The notes beneath the pieces are model-generated. The model made no database searches, was not told the DNA's origin, and saw only the letters and a list, made by a program, of their open reading frames with translations. Below, piece by piece: positions 9,450-18,491 of a stretch of 64,000 nucleotides of DNA. Made by a program: the position numbers and the translations under genes. Source of the DNA: Salinibacterium sp. SWN248 (GTDB lineage: Bacteria; Actinomycetota; Actinomycetes; Actinomycetales; Microbacteriaceae); contig NZ_JADYWW010000003.1 of the NCBI RefSeq assembly GCF_015864575.1, forward strand, positions 124,001 to 188,000, in the 5' to 3' direction. Numbering within the stretch: position 1 is the first letter of the stretch; the number at the start of each line of letters is the position of its first letter.

Positions 9450-10424
9450 ATGGCTAAGCCGCCGCGCAATCCGACGAGCGGGATTCTGTTCGTAGATAAG
9501 CCTCAAGGCATCACGAGCCATGGCGTGATCTCACGGGCCCGTAAATCAGTGGGCACCCGCAAGATCGGCCACGCCGGAACGCTTGACCCGATGGCCACCG
9601 GGCTCCTTGTGCTCGGCGTCAATAACGCGACTCGACTGCTCACCTATCTCGTCGGGCTCGACAAGCAGTACACCGCCACGATTCGTTTGGGGGCATCGTC
9701 AAACACTGACGACGCTGAGGGCGAACTCTCTGAGACCGCGGATGCCGCGGCTCTCGCTGCCCTCTCCGACGATGCCATCGCGCACGCCGTGGCCAATCTC
9801 ACTGGCGCTATCTCGCAGCGCCCCAGTTCCGTGAGCGCCATCAAGGTAGATGGTCGCCGCGCGTACACGTTGGCTCGCGCGGGCGAAGAGGTCGTGCTCG
9901 CTGAGCGAGCGGTCACGGTTTCTGCTTTCGAGGTGCTCGAGATTGCGCGCGGAGAGTTCATCGATGTGAAGGTGCGGGTGGATTGTTCCTCCGGCACCTA
10001 CATCCGCGCTCTTGCTCGCGATATGGGGGAGGCGCTGGGCGTTGGCGGTCACCTGACGGTGCTGCGTCGCACTCGGGTTGGGCCGTTCTCCGTCGAGGAG
10101 GCGAGTGCTGTCGATGAGGACCTTGAAACGAAGCTCGTGGCGCCGGCCGTCGTGGCCCGAGTGCTCTTTGACACTGTTGAGCTCGATGATGAGCAGGCTG
10201 CCGACTTGGCGCAGGGCAAGCAAATTGCTTTGGAGCCTCGGGGCGAGGGGGCACTTGCGGCGCTCAACTCAGAGGGCCGCTTGGTCGGCCTCCTCGAAAT
10301 TGTTGATGGTCGCGCCCGAATCCTCTCGAATTTTCGACCGGATGCCGAGCCAGCAGCGCCTGAGCTTCTGGTGTCGGGCGACGGCGAGTCCGCCTCTGAG
10401 GAAGGAACCCCGAACAATGGTTGA
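9450..10424 (+). CDS. truB: tRNA pseudouridine(55) synthase
   Basis: 324 residues from the ATG at 9450, preceded by GGAAAGGA; an in-frame upstream ATG (9366) lacks a site and precedes the family N terminus. TruB isomerises U55 in the T-loop of tRNAs. The catalytic aspartate is Asp46 in HAGTLDPMATG, and the SGTYIRALARDMG motif is present further on. The C-terminal part after residue 220 matches the longer actinobacterial form. Its last codons overlap the start of the next gene by 8 bases. Confidence 0.96.
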   Translation: MAKPPRNPTSGILFVDKPQGITSHGVISRARKSVGTRKIGHAGTLDPMATGLLVLGVNNATRLLTYLVGLDKQYTATIRLGASSNTDDAEGELSETADAAALAALSDDAIAHAVANLTGAISQRPSSVSAIKVDGRRAYTLARAGEEVVLAERAVTVSAFEVLEIARGEFIDVKVRVDCSSGTYIRALARDMGEALGVGGHLTVLRRTRVGPFSVEEASAVDEDLETKLVAPAVVARVLFDTVELDDEQAADLAQGKQIALEPRGEGALAALNSEGRLVGLLEIVDGRARILSNFRPDAEPAAPELLVSGDGESASEEGTPNNG

Positions 10425-10785
10425 GTGGTTTGTGTGGGTTCAGATCGTTGTGGCGGTCACCGCAGGCCTTGGCGCCGTGATTGTCGGCTTCGCGCGAGTG
10501 AAGCCCAATGATTACACCCTGGGGGCAACGTTGCTGGTTGAGCTGTTGCTCATCGTCCAACTTGTCATGGCGATCATTGCGCCGTTGCTCGGGAACGTGG
10601 CGACGGGTAGTTCTCTAGAGTTCTGGATCTACTTGGTCTCGGCCATCCTGATCCCTCCCGCAGCGGTCATGTGGGGGCTTATCGAGCGCAACCGCTGGAG
10701 CACGGTGATCTTGGGGGTGGCGTGTTTGTCGATCGCCATCATGGTTTACCGCATGAGCCAAATCTGGTTTGTGCAATTGGCCTAG
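10417..10785 (+). CDS. small four-helix membrane protein, unknown function
   Basis: 122 residues with four predicted membrane segments (about 4-24, 35-58, 68-88, 97-113). I do not recognise a functional motif. The ATG overlaps the end of truB by 8 bases, so the two are translationally coupled. Small membrane proteins between truB and ribF are common in Actinobacteria, which suggests a conserved but uncharacterised gene. Confidence 0.8.
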   Translation: MVEWFVWVQIVVAVTAGLGAVIVGFARVKPNDYTLGATLLVELLLIVQLVMAIIAPLLGNVATGSSLEFWIYLVSAILIPPAAVMWGLIERNRWSTVILGVACLSIAIMVYRMSQIWFVQLA

Positions 10786-10796
10786 CCGAGAGCGCC

Positions 10797-10802
10797 TAAA
10801 GT
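10797..10802 (+). promoter_or_regulatory. -10 element, possibly leaderless, for the next membrane protein
   Basis: TAAAGT, 5 bases before a GTG and 8 bases before the adjoining ATG (GTGATG). Either codon could be the leaderless start. Confidence 0.4.
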
Positions 10803-10810
10803 TGAATGTG

Positions 10811-11224
10811 ATGACTAGGAAAGCTTCTTCGACTGCCTCGGGCATCGGCCGAGTGCTGATCGCCGTTTATGCGGTGATGGCGCTGGGCGCTACCGCTCGG
10901 TCACTGTTTCAAATCGCCACCAAGTTCGATGAGGCGCCCGTGGCGTATCTCTTGTCTGGTCTTGCGGGGCTTGTGTACATCGTTGCCACTGTCGCGCTCA
11001 TTCGCTCGGGTCGTGTCTGGTTCCGCGTCGCTGTGATCGCGATCGTGTTTGAACTTGTCGGAGTGATCACCGTCGGCGTCCTCAGTCTCGTGGATGCCGT
11101 GTTGTTCCCGGCAGATACTGTCTGGTCTGCTTTCGGCGCCGGCTACCTCTTCGTGCCTCTCGCTCTTCCGGTGCTTGGCCTTATCTGGCTGTATCGGGTG
11201 CGTCGTGCTGAGGGGAGACGCTGA
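10811..11224 (+). CDS. small membrane protein, unknown function
   Basis: 137 residues from the ATG at 10811 (GTG at 10808 is equally possible). Four hydrophobic segments (about 13-33, 43-62, 71-95, 105-125) and a basic C terminus predict an integral membrane protein. No enzymatic motif is visible. It ends one base before the ribF start, so it is probably co-translated with ribF. Confidence 0.78.
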   Translation: MTRKASSTASGIGRVLIAVYAVMALGATARSLFQIATKFDEAPVAYLLSGLAGLVYIVATVALIRSGRVWFRVAVIAIVFELVGVITVGVLSLVDAVLFPADTVWSAFGAGYLFVPLALPVLGLIWLYRVRRAEGRR

Positions 11225-11225
11225 C

Positions 11226-12182
11226 ATGGATGTTTTCGATTCAGTTGACGCTGTTCCCGCGACCTTTGGTCCGGTTGCCGTCACCATCGGCAAGTTTGAT
11301 GGCGTGCACAGCGGGCACCGTGCGGTGTTGGCGCGGTTGCGCGCGGTTGCCGCCGAACGCGGTCTGCGCTCTGTTGTGGTGACGTTTGACCGCAATCCGA
11401 TGAGCCTGTTGAACCCTGCAGCGTGCCCGCAACCCTTGCTGAGCAAGGAACAGAAGCTGGAGCGACTTGCCACGACCGACGTCGACGCCGCTCTTGTCTT
11501 GACCTTTGACCGTGCCCTCAGCGAAGTCTCGGCTGATGACTTTGTTGCGACGGTGCTCGCGGGGGCGCTCGACACCAAGGTTGTTCTCGTCGGAGCTGAT
11601 TTCCGTTTTGGCGCTCGCGGCGCTGGCGATGTCGCCCTGCTTCGTACTCTGGGCGAGAACCATGGTTTTGACGTCGTCGTCATCGATGACATTGCTCTTG
11701 AGGAAGGGCGTCGCGTCTCGTCAACCTTTGTGCGCGAGCTTCTCTCCGAGGGTCGCGTGGCCGAAGCGGGGCAATTGCTCACCGCTCCACACTCGGTGCG
11801 CGGCGTGGTGGTGCTCGGCCAGCAACGTGGACGAGAGCTCGGGTATCCGACCGCCAATTTGGATCGAAACTCTGAGGGTTTCATTCCCGCTGATGGCGTG
11901 TATGCGGCCTGGCTTGTGGTTGACGGGGTTCGCTTTGCGTCCGCGGTTTCTATCGGCAACAACCCGACTTTTGATGGGGTGCCCGAGAAGCAGGTTGAAG
12001 CGCACGCGCTCGACCAAGATTTCGATATCTATGGCAAGCGCGTCGAAATCGAGTTTGTGGAATACGTTCGTGGCATGGTCAAGTACACGACAGTTGATGC
12101 TCTAATCGAGCAAATGTGCCTTGATGAGATTGCGGTGAGAGAAATCTTGGGCGTCCCGGCAAAAAAGACGCCCAAGAAATAG
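11226..12182 (+). CDS. ribF: bifunctional riboflavin kinase/FAD synthetase
   Basis: 318 residues. RibF phosphorylates riboflavin to FMN and adenylylates FMN to FAD. The N-terminal adenylyltransferase domain has GKFDGVHSGH (the GxFDGxHxGH motif) and SSTFVRELL. The C-terminal riboflavin kinase domain has GYPTANL, the conserved PTAN magnesium/ATP motif, and a GVYAAWL strand. The start at 11226 follows the upstream stop by one base, indicating coupling. Confidence 0.95.
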   Translation: MDVFDSVDAVPATFGPVAVTIGKFDGVHSGHRAVLARLRAVAAERGLRSVVVTFDRNPMSLLNPAACPQPLLSKEQKLERLATTDVDAALVLTFDRALSEVSADDFVATVLAGALDTKVVLVGADFRFGARGAGDVALLRTLGENHGFDVVVIDDIALEEGRRVSSTFVRELLSEGRVAEAGQLLTAPHSVRGVVVLGQQRGRELGYPTANLDRNSEGFIPADGVYAAWLVVDGVRFASAVSIGNNPTFDGVPEKQVEAHALDQDFDIYGKRVEIEFVEYVRGMVKYTTVDALIEQMCLDEIAVREILGVPAKKTPKK

Positions 12183-12192
12183 TTCTTGAGGG

Positions 12193-12462
12193 TTAGCCCT
12201 TGAGGAGCTTGTTGAGGGGAACCTTGACGCCGTTCTTGAGGTTCTCCACGATGTCATCGGGCACATCGCCGATGATCGGCAGGTTGAGGTCTTTGGCCCA
12301 GTTCGCGACAGTCTCAAGGATCGTGTCGGTGTCGAGACCTTTGAGGGTTGGCTGGATGCCTTCCCAGATGGGCTCTAGAGCGTCAGTGTCAAGACCCTTG
12401 CCTTTGACGAGATCGCCGACGACGTCGCCGATGTCACCGAGATCGAATCCGCTGTTACCCAT
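12193..12462 (-). CDS. small hypothetical protein (89 aa)
   Basis: An 89-residue, mostly acidic protein rich in DTD and GDI/GDV segments; no recognised domain or signal peptide. A GGGAGA site precedes the ATG at the normal distance, which supports real translation. It is convergent with ribF (10 bases apart) and divergent from the MFS gene. Confidence 0.65.
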   Translation of the reverse strand: MGNSGFDLGDIGDVVGDLVKGKGLDTDALEPIWEGIQPTLKGLDTDTILETVANWAKDLNLPIIGDVPDDIVENLKNGVKVPLNKLLKG

Positions 12463-12539
12463 ATTTATCTCCCTGAGATGCCAGCCGACACGAGTTGTCG
12501 GCGATACCCACCATCGTAGAGGTAGGGCTTTTCACGACG

Positions 12540-12545
12540 TAGACT
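12540..12545 (+). promoter_or_regulatory. -10 element of a probable leaderless transcript (MFS transporter)
   Basis: TAGACT, then 7 bases, then ATG at 12553; no ribosome site. Confidence 0.55.
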
Positions 12546-12552
12546 CGTGCGA

Positions 12553-13800
12553 ATGACTACCCCCACGCGCACCCTCTGGAGGGGGCGCATTCTTGCGCTT
12601 GCTGGCATCCTCTTCGTCGCTTTGAATGTGCGAACCGCGGTTGCCGCTATTTCGCCGATTATCGGCGTGATCGAAAACGATATTCCGATCTCGAGTCTGG
12701 GCCTGGGAGTGCTCGGGATGTTGCCGCCGATCGCTTTTGCCATCGCCGGAGTCGCGGCACCAGCGCTCGCTCGCGCCCGCGGTCTTGACGCGGGACTGCT
12801 CATTGCGGCGGCGGCCATGGTTGCCGGTTCGAGCTTGCGTGCCGTCAGTGACAACTACATCGTGCTTGCGATCGGCAGTTTCGTGGCGCTTGCGGGAATG
12901 GGAATCGGCAACGTGCTGCTGCCTCCCGCCGTCAAAAAGTATTTCCCCGACCGTTTAGCGACCGTAACGGGCGGCTATGTCGTGCTCATCTCGCTTGGCG
13001 CCGCAATTCCGGCGTTCTTCGCGGCGCCGATCGCCGACGCCTCTGGCTGGCGTGTGTCCGTTGCGGTGTGGGCTGCTCTCGCGCTTACCGCGTTTGTCCC
13101 GTGGCTCGTACTGACGCTGCGGGGGCGCCACGCCAAGCGTCGGGCTGTGAACGACGAGAGTGTACTGCCGCTGACACCGCATATTTCGGTGTGGGCCGTC
13201 GCGAAGTCGCGAACGGCGTGGGCCATCACGATCGCCTTCGGAGTCTCATCAATCGCGTTCTACTCGTTCTTTGCGTGGTTGCCAGAGATTCTTATCGAGT
13301 CTGCTCAGTTCACCCCGGTCGAAGCAGGGGCAATGCTGTCTCTCTTCGGGCTCATCGGAATTCCGCTCGGCATCCTGAGCCCTATTCTTGCCAGCCGCGT
13401 ACAGAACATCGGTGTTGTCATTGCCGGGGGAGTGTTTGCCGGCGTGATCGGCTTCACCGGTCTTGCGTTCGCCCCCACGGTCGCCACCTGGCTGTGGGTC
13501 GTGCTCGTTGGAATCAGTTCGATCCTGTTCCCGTTGTGCCTCGTGCTCATCAACCTGCGTACGAGAAGCCATGAAGGTTCGGCAGCCCTCAGCGGCTTCG
13601 TGCAGAGCGTTGCCTACTCAGTGGCGGCGCTTGGCCCGTTTGCTGTCGCTCTCGTGCGTGAGCTCAGCGGCGGCTGGGTTTGGCCCTTGATGTTCTTGCT
13701 CGTCACAAGTCTGCTCGCGCTTATCAGCGCTGTCATGCTCGCCCGCCCCAGTTTCGTCGAAGACGAGATCGACTTTCCAGCAGCGGCTCTCGACGAGTAA
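12553..13800 (+). CDS. CynX/NimT-type MFS transporter
   Basis: 415 residues with about 12 membrane helices. The N terminus (ALNVRTAVAAISPII) and the KKYFPDRLATVTG loop match the CynX/NimT branch of the major facilitator superfamily, which includes cyanate and 2-nitroimidazole transporters. Substrate cannot be told from sequence; no cyanase or nitroimidazole gene is nearby. ATG 12553 is chosen over GTG 12547 because of the -10 spacing. Confidence 0.88.
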   Translation: MTTPTRTLWRGRILALAGILFVALNVRTAVAAISPIIGVIENDIPISSLGLGVLGMLPPIAFAIAGVAAPALARARGLDAGLLIAAAAMVAGSSLRAVSDNYIVLAIGSFVALAGMGIGNVLLPPAVKKYFPDRLATVTGGYVVLISLGAAIPAFFAAPIADASGWRVSVAVWAALALTAFVPWLVLTLRGRHAKRRAVNDESVLPLTPHISVWAVAKSRTAWAITIAFGVSSIAFYSFFAWLPEILIESAQFTPVEAGAMLSLFGLIGIPLGILSPILASRVQNIGVVIAGGVFAGVIGFTGLAFAPTVATWLWVVLVGISSILFPLCLVLINLRTRSHEGSAALSGFVQSVAYSVAALGPFAVALVRELSGGWVWPLMFLLVTSLLALISAVMLARPSFVEDEIDFPAAALDE

Positions 13801-13828
13801 CCGGCGCGCGGCTACCGACGTTCAATTC

Positions 13829-13853
13829 GGATGCCGGCCGCAGCGCGGCATCC
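13829..13853. terminator. hairpin between the MFS gene and the ROK kinase gene
   Basis: GGATGCCG pairs with CGGCATCC around a 9-base loop, between two convergent genes. Probably a bidirectional terminator without a T-tract. Confidence 0.45.
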
Positions 13854-13864
13854 CGACGGCGTGA

Positions 13865-14836
13865 CTAGTAGCCGAGAGCTGACGTGCTCAGCCGTTCGGG
13901 GTGATGCACGAGAGATGCGGCGCCGATAAGGGGTCCATCGCTGGAGAGCCCGGAGGCGACGACGCGCACCTTCGTAATGAACGGGAAGGGTGCTCGATCG
14001 GTGATCGCCTCCGCAACGAGATCGATGTAGTCGGCGGCAACGTGCGAGAAGCCGCCACCGATTGCGACGAGCTCAAGATCAACGAGCGCCGTCGCTGAGG
14101 CAATTCCGTGGCCGACGGCACGCGCAGAGCGGCGAACTGCAGCGATCGCAATGTCGTTTCCTGCGGCGTAGTCGGCAGACAACTCTTCGCCGGTCGCGCC
14201 GGTCCAGCCCTGTGACTGTGCCCATTCAACGGTTTTCGGGCCAGCGGCGACAGCTTCGACGCAGCCTGTTCCGCCACAGCCGCAGATGACAGTTTCTCCG
14301 CCAACTTCGACGTGACCGAAATGGCCGCCGTTGCCCGTGGGACCGTCGATGAGCTGATTGTCGAGGATGAGCCCGCCGCCGACGCCGGTGGAGACGACCA
14401 TGCCCATGAAGTACTTCACTCCCTGGGCGGCGCCAATCCAGTGTTCTGCCAGTGCGATGCAGTTGCCATCGCCGCGCAGAGACACCGTGAGTCCTGGCAA
14501 TTCTTCTTCGACGAGGGCGCGGACGCCAAAGTCGCGCCACGCGGGCAAGTTCAACGGGGAGACTTCACCGCGGGACACCGAGATCGGGCCAGCGCTGCCG
14601 ATGCCAGCACCGAGCAGCTCCGCGCCATCCGGAAGCTCAGCGATCGACTGTCGCACGACCGTGCGCACGCTGTCAGCGAGCTGAGCGCTGGAAGAGGCGC
14701 GGCCCGTTGGCGCGCGAAAGCGGCTCGGGGTGAGAACGACGCCGTGGGGGTCGACGAGAGCGGCTTCGACTTTGGTTCCGCCAATATCAATGGCAAGGGC
14801 ATAGCGATTCGATGTGGTGGTGGTCACGGCATCCAC
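13865..14836 (-). CDS. ROK family sugar kinase (glucokinase-like)
   Basis: 323 residues. The ATP phosphate-binding motif DIGGTK is near the N terminus. The ROK signature with its zinc site is clear: GHFGHVEVGG followed by CGCGGTGCVE. ROK kinases phosphorylate glucose, N-acetylmannosamine and related sugars; lack of an N-terminal DNA-binding domain means it is a kinase rather than a repressor. Starts at GTG 14836, with GTG 14824 as alternative. It diverges from the deoxyribose operon, so a sugar role fits, but the substrate is not known. Confidence 0.88.
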   Translation of the reverse strand: MDAVTTTTSNRYALAIDIGGTKVEAALVDPHGVVLTPSRFRAPTGRASSSAQLADSVRTVVRQSIAELPDGAELLGAGIGSAGPISVSRGEVSPLNLPAWRDFGVRALVEEELPGLTVSLRGDGNCIALAEHWIGAAQGVKYFMGMVVSTGVGGGLILDNQLIDGPTGNGGHFGHVEVGGETVICGCGGTGCVEAVAAGPKTVEWAQSQGWTGATGEELSADYAAGNDIAIAAVRRSARAVGHGIASATALVDLELVAIGGGFSHVAADYIDLVAEAITDRAPFPFITKVRVVASGLSSDGPLIGAASLVHHPERLSTSALGY

Positions 14837-14940
14837 CTTATTGGGTTCAAGGGGTGGTCATGGTGCACCTGTGGACGTTCGTGTGGTGTTCAGCTTGGGG
14901 GTGTTTGCTGCTCGTGTGCGCACTCGCGTCGGCCACCTGC

Positions 14941-14954
14941 TGCTCATCTGAGCA
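14941..14954. promoter_or_regulatory. possible operator of the deoxyribose regulator
   Basis: TGCTCA, two bases, TGAGCA: a 14-base inverted repeat 62 bases upstream of the regulator gene, in the divergent gap 14837-15016. SorC/DeoR-type regulators bind such palindromes; assignment is by position only. Confidence 0.3.
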
Positions 14955-15016
14955 AGTGGCCCCGCATATGTTGCAGCTCGGTGTCCGTGACTCTATCGTT
15001 GAAGCAGGAGGCAGCA

Positions 15017-15961
15017 GTGGATGAATCAACCGAACTCTTGGCCGTGCGCGTTGCCGAGCTCTATTACGAAGAGAACAAGACGCAAGACGAAGTCGGCGCC
15101 CTCCTCGGAATAACCCGGTGGAAAGTGGGCCGTCTGCTCACCCGCGCACGCGAAGCCGGGATTGTTCGCATTGAGATCGTGCACCCCCGAGCCCGCCGGC
15201 TGGATATCGAACGTCAGTTGCGAGACCGCTTCGGCCTCAAAGATGCCGTTGTTGTTCCGCTTCCCGCCGAAGACGAAGAAGTGAGCCCTCGTGTGGCTCA
15301 GGCTGCTGCCGACTACCTCGCCGCTGTGCGTCCCATTCCTCGCACCCTCGGCGTGAGCTGGGGCCGCACGCTCGACGAGGTCGCTCGTTTGCTCGCCGAC
15401 GGCTGGACCATCGGGGTGCAAGTAGTACAGATCAATGGCGGAGTGAGCCTCAACAGCAAGCAAGGCACCGCAGCGCAGACCGCAGTGACCATTGCGCAAA
15501 AGGGACACGGTCAAGCAACGCTGCTGCCGATCCCCGCGATTCTTGAGCAGGTCGAAACGAAGCGTGCGATTGAACGTGACCGCACGGTGGCGAGTGTGCG
15601 CGCTCTGGGTGCTTCGGCATCCGCGTACTTATATAGCGCTGGTGTTGCGGGAGCGAGTTCCGTGCACGTCGATAGCGGCTACCTCACTGAGAGCGATGTC
15701 GACGAACTCGTGGCTAAGGGAGCGGTCGGCGACGTTGTTGGTCGCTACATCGATAGCGCAGGCAAGATCGTCGATTCGGCACTCGATGAACGAACCGTCG
15801 GTATCGGCCTTGATGAGCTTCGTGCTGCTGAGCACGCAATTTTTGTCGTCGCTGGCGACGCTAAACATGACGTCGCGCGCGCCGTCGTTACGAGTGGGCT
15901 GTGTTCCGTCATCGTCACCGATGAGGCCACCGCTCACGCCCTTCTGGAGGAAACAACATGA
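15017..15961 (+). CDS. SorC/DeoR-type sugar-binding transcriptional regulator
   Basis: 314 residues from the GTG at 15017, with AGGAGG at 15006-15012. The N-terminal helix-turn-helix (TQDEVGALLGITRWKVGRLL, about 20-39) is followed by a SorC-type sugar-binding domain that starts near residue 60 and includes LGVSWGRTL. Relatives such as Bacillus DeoR sense deoxyribose 5-phosphate and control deo genes. It overlaps deoC by ATGA, which strongly supports control of deoxyribose catabolism. Confidence 0.88.
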   Translation: MDESTELLAVRVAELYYEENKTQDEVGALLGITRWKVGRLLTRAREAGIVRIEIVHPRARRLDIERQLRDRFGLKDAVVVPLPAEDEEVSPRVAQAAADYLAAVRPIPRTLGVSWGRTLDEVARLLADGWTIGVQVVQINGGVSLNSKQGTAAQTAVTIAQKGHGQATLLPIPAILEQVETKRAIERDRTVASVRALGASASAYLYSAGVAGASSVHVDSGYLTESDVDELVAKGAVGDVVGRYIDSAGKIVDSALDERTVGIGLDELRAAEHAIFVVAGDAKHDVARAVVTSGLCSVIVTDEATAHALLEETT

Positions 15962-16971
15962 CAATCGAATCGGCCATCGCGCTCGCTCCTGCTGAGCGCG
16001 CGGTCAATCTCATCGGAGCAGACCTGACCGAGAAATCCCTCAAGCTTCACCTTGAGGGACTCCCGGGCGTCGACGCGGTCGGTCTTGAGCAGCGTGCCGC
16101 AGCGCTCGGCACCCGCTCGATCAAGACCACGTCAAAGGCCTGGGCCCTCGACACCATCGTCAAGCTCATCGACCTCACCACGCTTGAGGGCGCAGACACC
16201 CCTGGCAAGGTTCGCTCACTCGCGGCCAAGGCTGTGCTGCCGGATGCTTCGGATGCCTCGACCCCTCAGGTCGCTGCTGTCTGCGTGTATGGCGACATGG
16301 TTCCGTACGCGGCCGAAGCCCTCGGGTCATCCTGGTCGAACGGTTCAGACAACGGAATCAACGTTGCTGCCGTCGCCACCGCGTTCCCGAGCGGACGCTC
16401 CTCGTTGCCGATCAAGATCATGGACACCAAAGAAGCCGTCGCTAACGGTGCAGACGAAATCGACATGGTCATCGACCGTGGCGCCTTCCTCTCCGGCAAG
16501 TACGGGGTCGTCTTCGATCAGATCGTTGCTGTCAAAGAAGCCTGCCGCCGCGAGAACGGCACCTACGCTCACCTCAAGGTGATCTTGGAGACCGGCGAGC
16601 TCAACACCTACGACAACGTTCGCCGCGCATCCTGGCTGGCAATTCTGGCCGGGGGAGACTTCATCAAGACGTCAACCGGAAAGGTCGCGCCAGCAGCGAC
16701 CCTGCCCGTCACCCTCCTCATGCTTGAGGTTGTGCGCGACTGGCACCTGCTCACCGGAGAGAAGATCGGTGTGAAGCCGGCTGGCGGCATCCGTAGCTCG
16801 AAGGATGCCATCAAGTACCTCGTCACGGTTGCTGAAACGGTGGGCGAGGAATGGCTTCAGCCGCACCTGTTCCGTTTCGGAGCATCCAGTCTTCTCAATG
16901 ACGTGCTCATGCAGCGTCAGAAGCTCACCACCGGCCACTACTCCGGCCCCGATTACGTCACGATTGACTAA
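15958..16971 (+). CDS. deoC: deoxyribose-phosphate aldolase
   Basis: 337 residues, the long actinobacterial form. DeoC splits 2-deoxyribose 5-phosphate into glyceraldehyde 3-phosphate and acetaldehyde through a Schiff-base lysine. That lysine is Lys237 in DFIKTSTGK; the second active-site lysine is Lys273 in IGVKPAGGIR. The first codon overlaps the regulator's stop. The acetaldehyde released is a plausible substrate for the aldehyde dehydrogenase encoded 8 bases downstream. Confidence 0.95.
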   Translation: MTIESAIALAPAERAVNLIGADLTEKSLKLHLEGLPGVDAVGLEQRAAALGTRSIKTTSKAWALDTIVKLIDLTTLEGADTPGKVRSLAAKAVLPDASDASTPQVAAVCVYGDMVPYAAEALGSSWSNGSDNGINVAAVATAFPSGRSSLPIKIMDTKEAVANGADEIDMVIDRGAFLSGKYGVVFDQIVAVKEACRRENGTYAHLKVILETGELNTYDNVRRASWLAILAGGDFIKTSTGKVAPAATLPVTLLMLEVVRDWHLLTGEKIGVKPAGGIRSSKDAIKYLVTVAETVGEEWLQPHLFRFGASSLLNDVLMQRQKLTTGHYSGPDYVTID

Positions 16972-16979
16972 GGCACACC

Positions 16980-18491
16980 ATGACAGAGAACGACAAAGCA
17001 CTGAGCGCGAAGGTCCCGAGTTTTCTCGACTACGCCCCCGCCCCCGAATCGACTTCGGTTCTGCACTTGAAGAAGCACTACGGTCTCTTCATTGATGGTG
17101 AATTTGTGGATGGCCGCGGCGACGCGTTCAGCACGATCTCACCGGCAACCGAAAAGGAGATCGCCTCGATCTCCAACGCCAACAGCGCCGATGTGGATGT
17201 CGCAGTCGCTGCAGCCCGCAAGGCCTACGACCGCACGTGGTCGAAGCTCTCGGGCGCAGACCGCGGCAAGTACCTCTTCCGCATCGCGCGTCTCGTTCAG
17301 GAGCGGGCTCGTGAGCTTGCTGTTGCCGAGAGCCTCGACAACGGAAAGCCGATCAAGGAGAGCCGCGACGTTGACGTGCCTCTCGTTGCTGCCTGGTTCT
17401 TCTACTACGCCGGTTGGGCCGACAAGCTCGACTATGCCGGTCTCGGCCCCAACCCGCAGTCGCTCGGTGTCGCCGCTCAGGTAATCCCGTGGAACTTCCC
17501 GCTGCTCATGCTCGCGTGGAAGATCGCTCCGGCGCTCGCGGCAGGAAACACTGTCGTGATTAAGCCGGCAGAGACTACCCCGTTGAGCGCGATGATCTTC
17601 GCCGAAATCTTGCAGCAGGCGGACCTGCCCAAGGGTGTCGTCAACATCGTCACCGGCGCTGGCGACACGGGCCACGCGCTCGTCAATCACCCCGACGTCA
17701 ACAAGGTTGCCTTCACCGGCTCTACCGGTGTTGGCCGTGCAATCGCGAAGTCGGTCGCAGGCACGGGCAAGAAGGTCACGCTCGAACTCGGTGGCAAGGC
17801 GGCGAACATCGTCTTCGATGACGCCCCCATGGACCAGGCCATTGAGGGAATCGTCAACGGCATCTTCTTCAACCAGGGCCACGTCTGCTGTGCAGGTTCA
17901 CGTCTGCTGGTTCAAGAGAACGTGCACGATGAGGTCGTCGATCGTCTCAAGGCGCGACTGTCCACACTGCGCATGGGTGACCCGCTCGACAAGAACACCG
18001 ACATCGGTGCGATCAACTCGAAGGCTCAGCTCGACCGCATCCGTGAACTCAGCGATATCGGTGAAGCGGAAGGTTCAGAACGGTGGACCGCCGACTGCCC
18101 GATTCCCGAAAATGGTTTCTGGTTCGCGCCCACCATCTTCACGAACGTGTCGACCTCGAGTCGCATCGCTCGCGAAGAAGTCTTCGGGCCTGTGCTGAGC
18201 GTTCTCACGTTCCGCACCCCAGCAGAAGCTATCGCTAAGGCCAACAACACGCCCTACGGCCTGTCTGCGGGCATCTGGAGCGAGAAGGGCTCACGAGTCC
18301 TTGCTGTGGCTGACAAGCTGCGTGCTGGCGTTATCTGGGCTAACACGTTCAACCGTTTCGATCCTGCGTCGCCATTCGGCGGCTACAAGGAGAGTGGCTA
18401 CGGCCGCGAGGGTGGCCGTCACGGACTGGCCTCCTACCTAGAATCCGCTGGATGGGCCGCGCCCGCCGTCACGAAAGGTGGCAAGAAATGA
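16980..18491 (+). CDS. NAD(P)-dependent aldehyde dehydrogenase
   Basis: 503 residues, full-length ALDH superfamily. The NAD-binding PWNFPL, the general-base glutamate in ELGGKAAN, and the catalytic nucleophile Cys303 in GHVCCAGSR are all present. It follows deoC by 8 bases and overlaps the next gene by ATGA. Inference: it oxidises the acetaldehyde made by DeoC, completing deoxyribose use. Exact substrate range is unknown. Confidence 0.92.
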   Translation: MTENDKALSAKVPSFLDYAPAPESTSVLHLKKHYGLFIDGEFVDGRGDAFSTISPATEKEIASISNANSADVDVAVAAARKAYDRTWSKLSGADRGKYLFRIARLVQERARELAVAESLDNGKPIKESRDVDVPLVAAWFFYYAGWADKLDYAGLGPNPQSLGVAAQVIPWNFPLLMLAWKIAPALAAGNTVVIKPAETTPLSAMIFAEILQQADLPKGVVNIVTGAGDTGHALVNHPDVNKVAFTGSTGVGRAIAKSVAGTGKKVTLELGGKAANIVFDDAPMDQAIEGIVNGIFFNQGHVCCAGSRLLVQENVHDEVVDRLKARLSTLRMGDPLDKNTDIGAINSKAQLDRIRELSDIGEAEGSERWTADCPIPENGFWFAPTIFTNVSTSSRIAREEVFGPVLSVLTFRTPAEAIAKANNTPYGLSAGIWSEKGSRVLAVADKLRAGVIWANTFNRFDPASPFGGYKESGYGREGGRHGLASYLESAGWAAPAVTKGGKK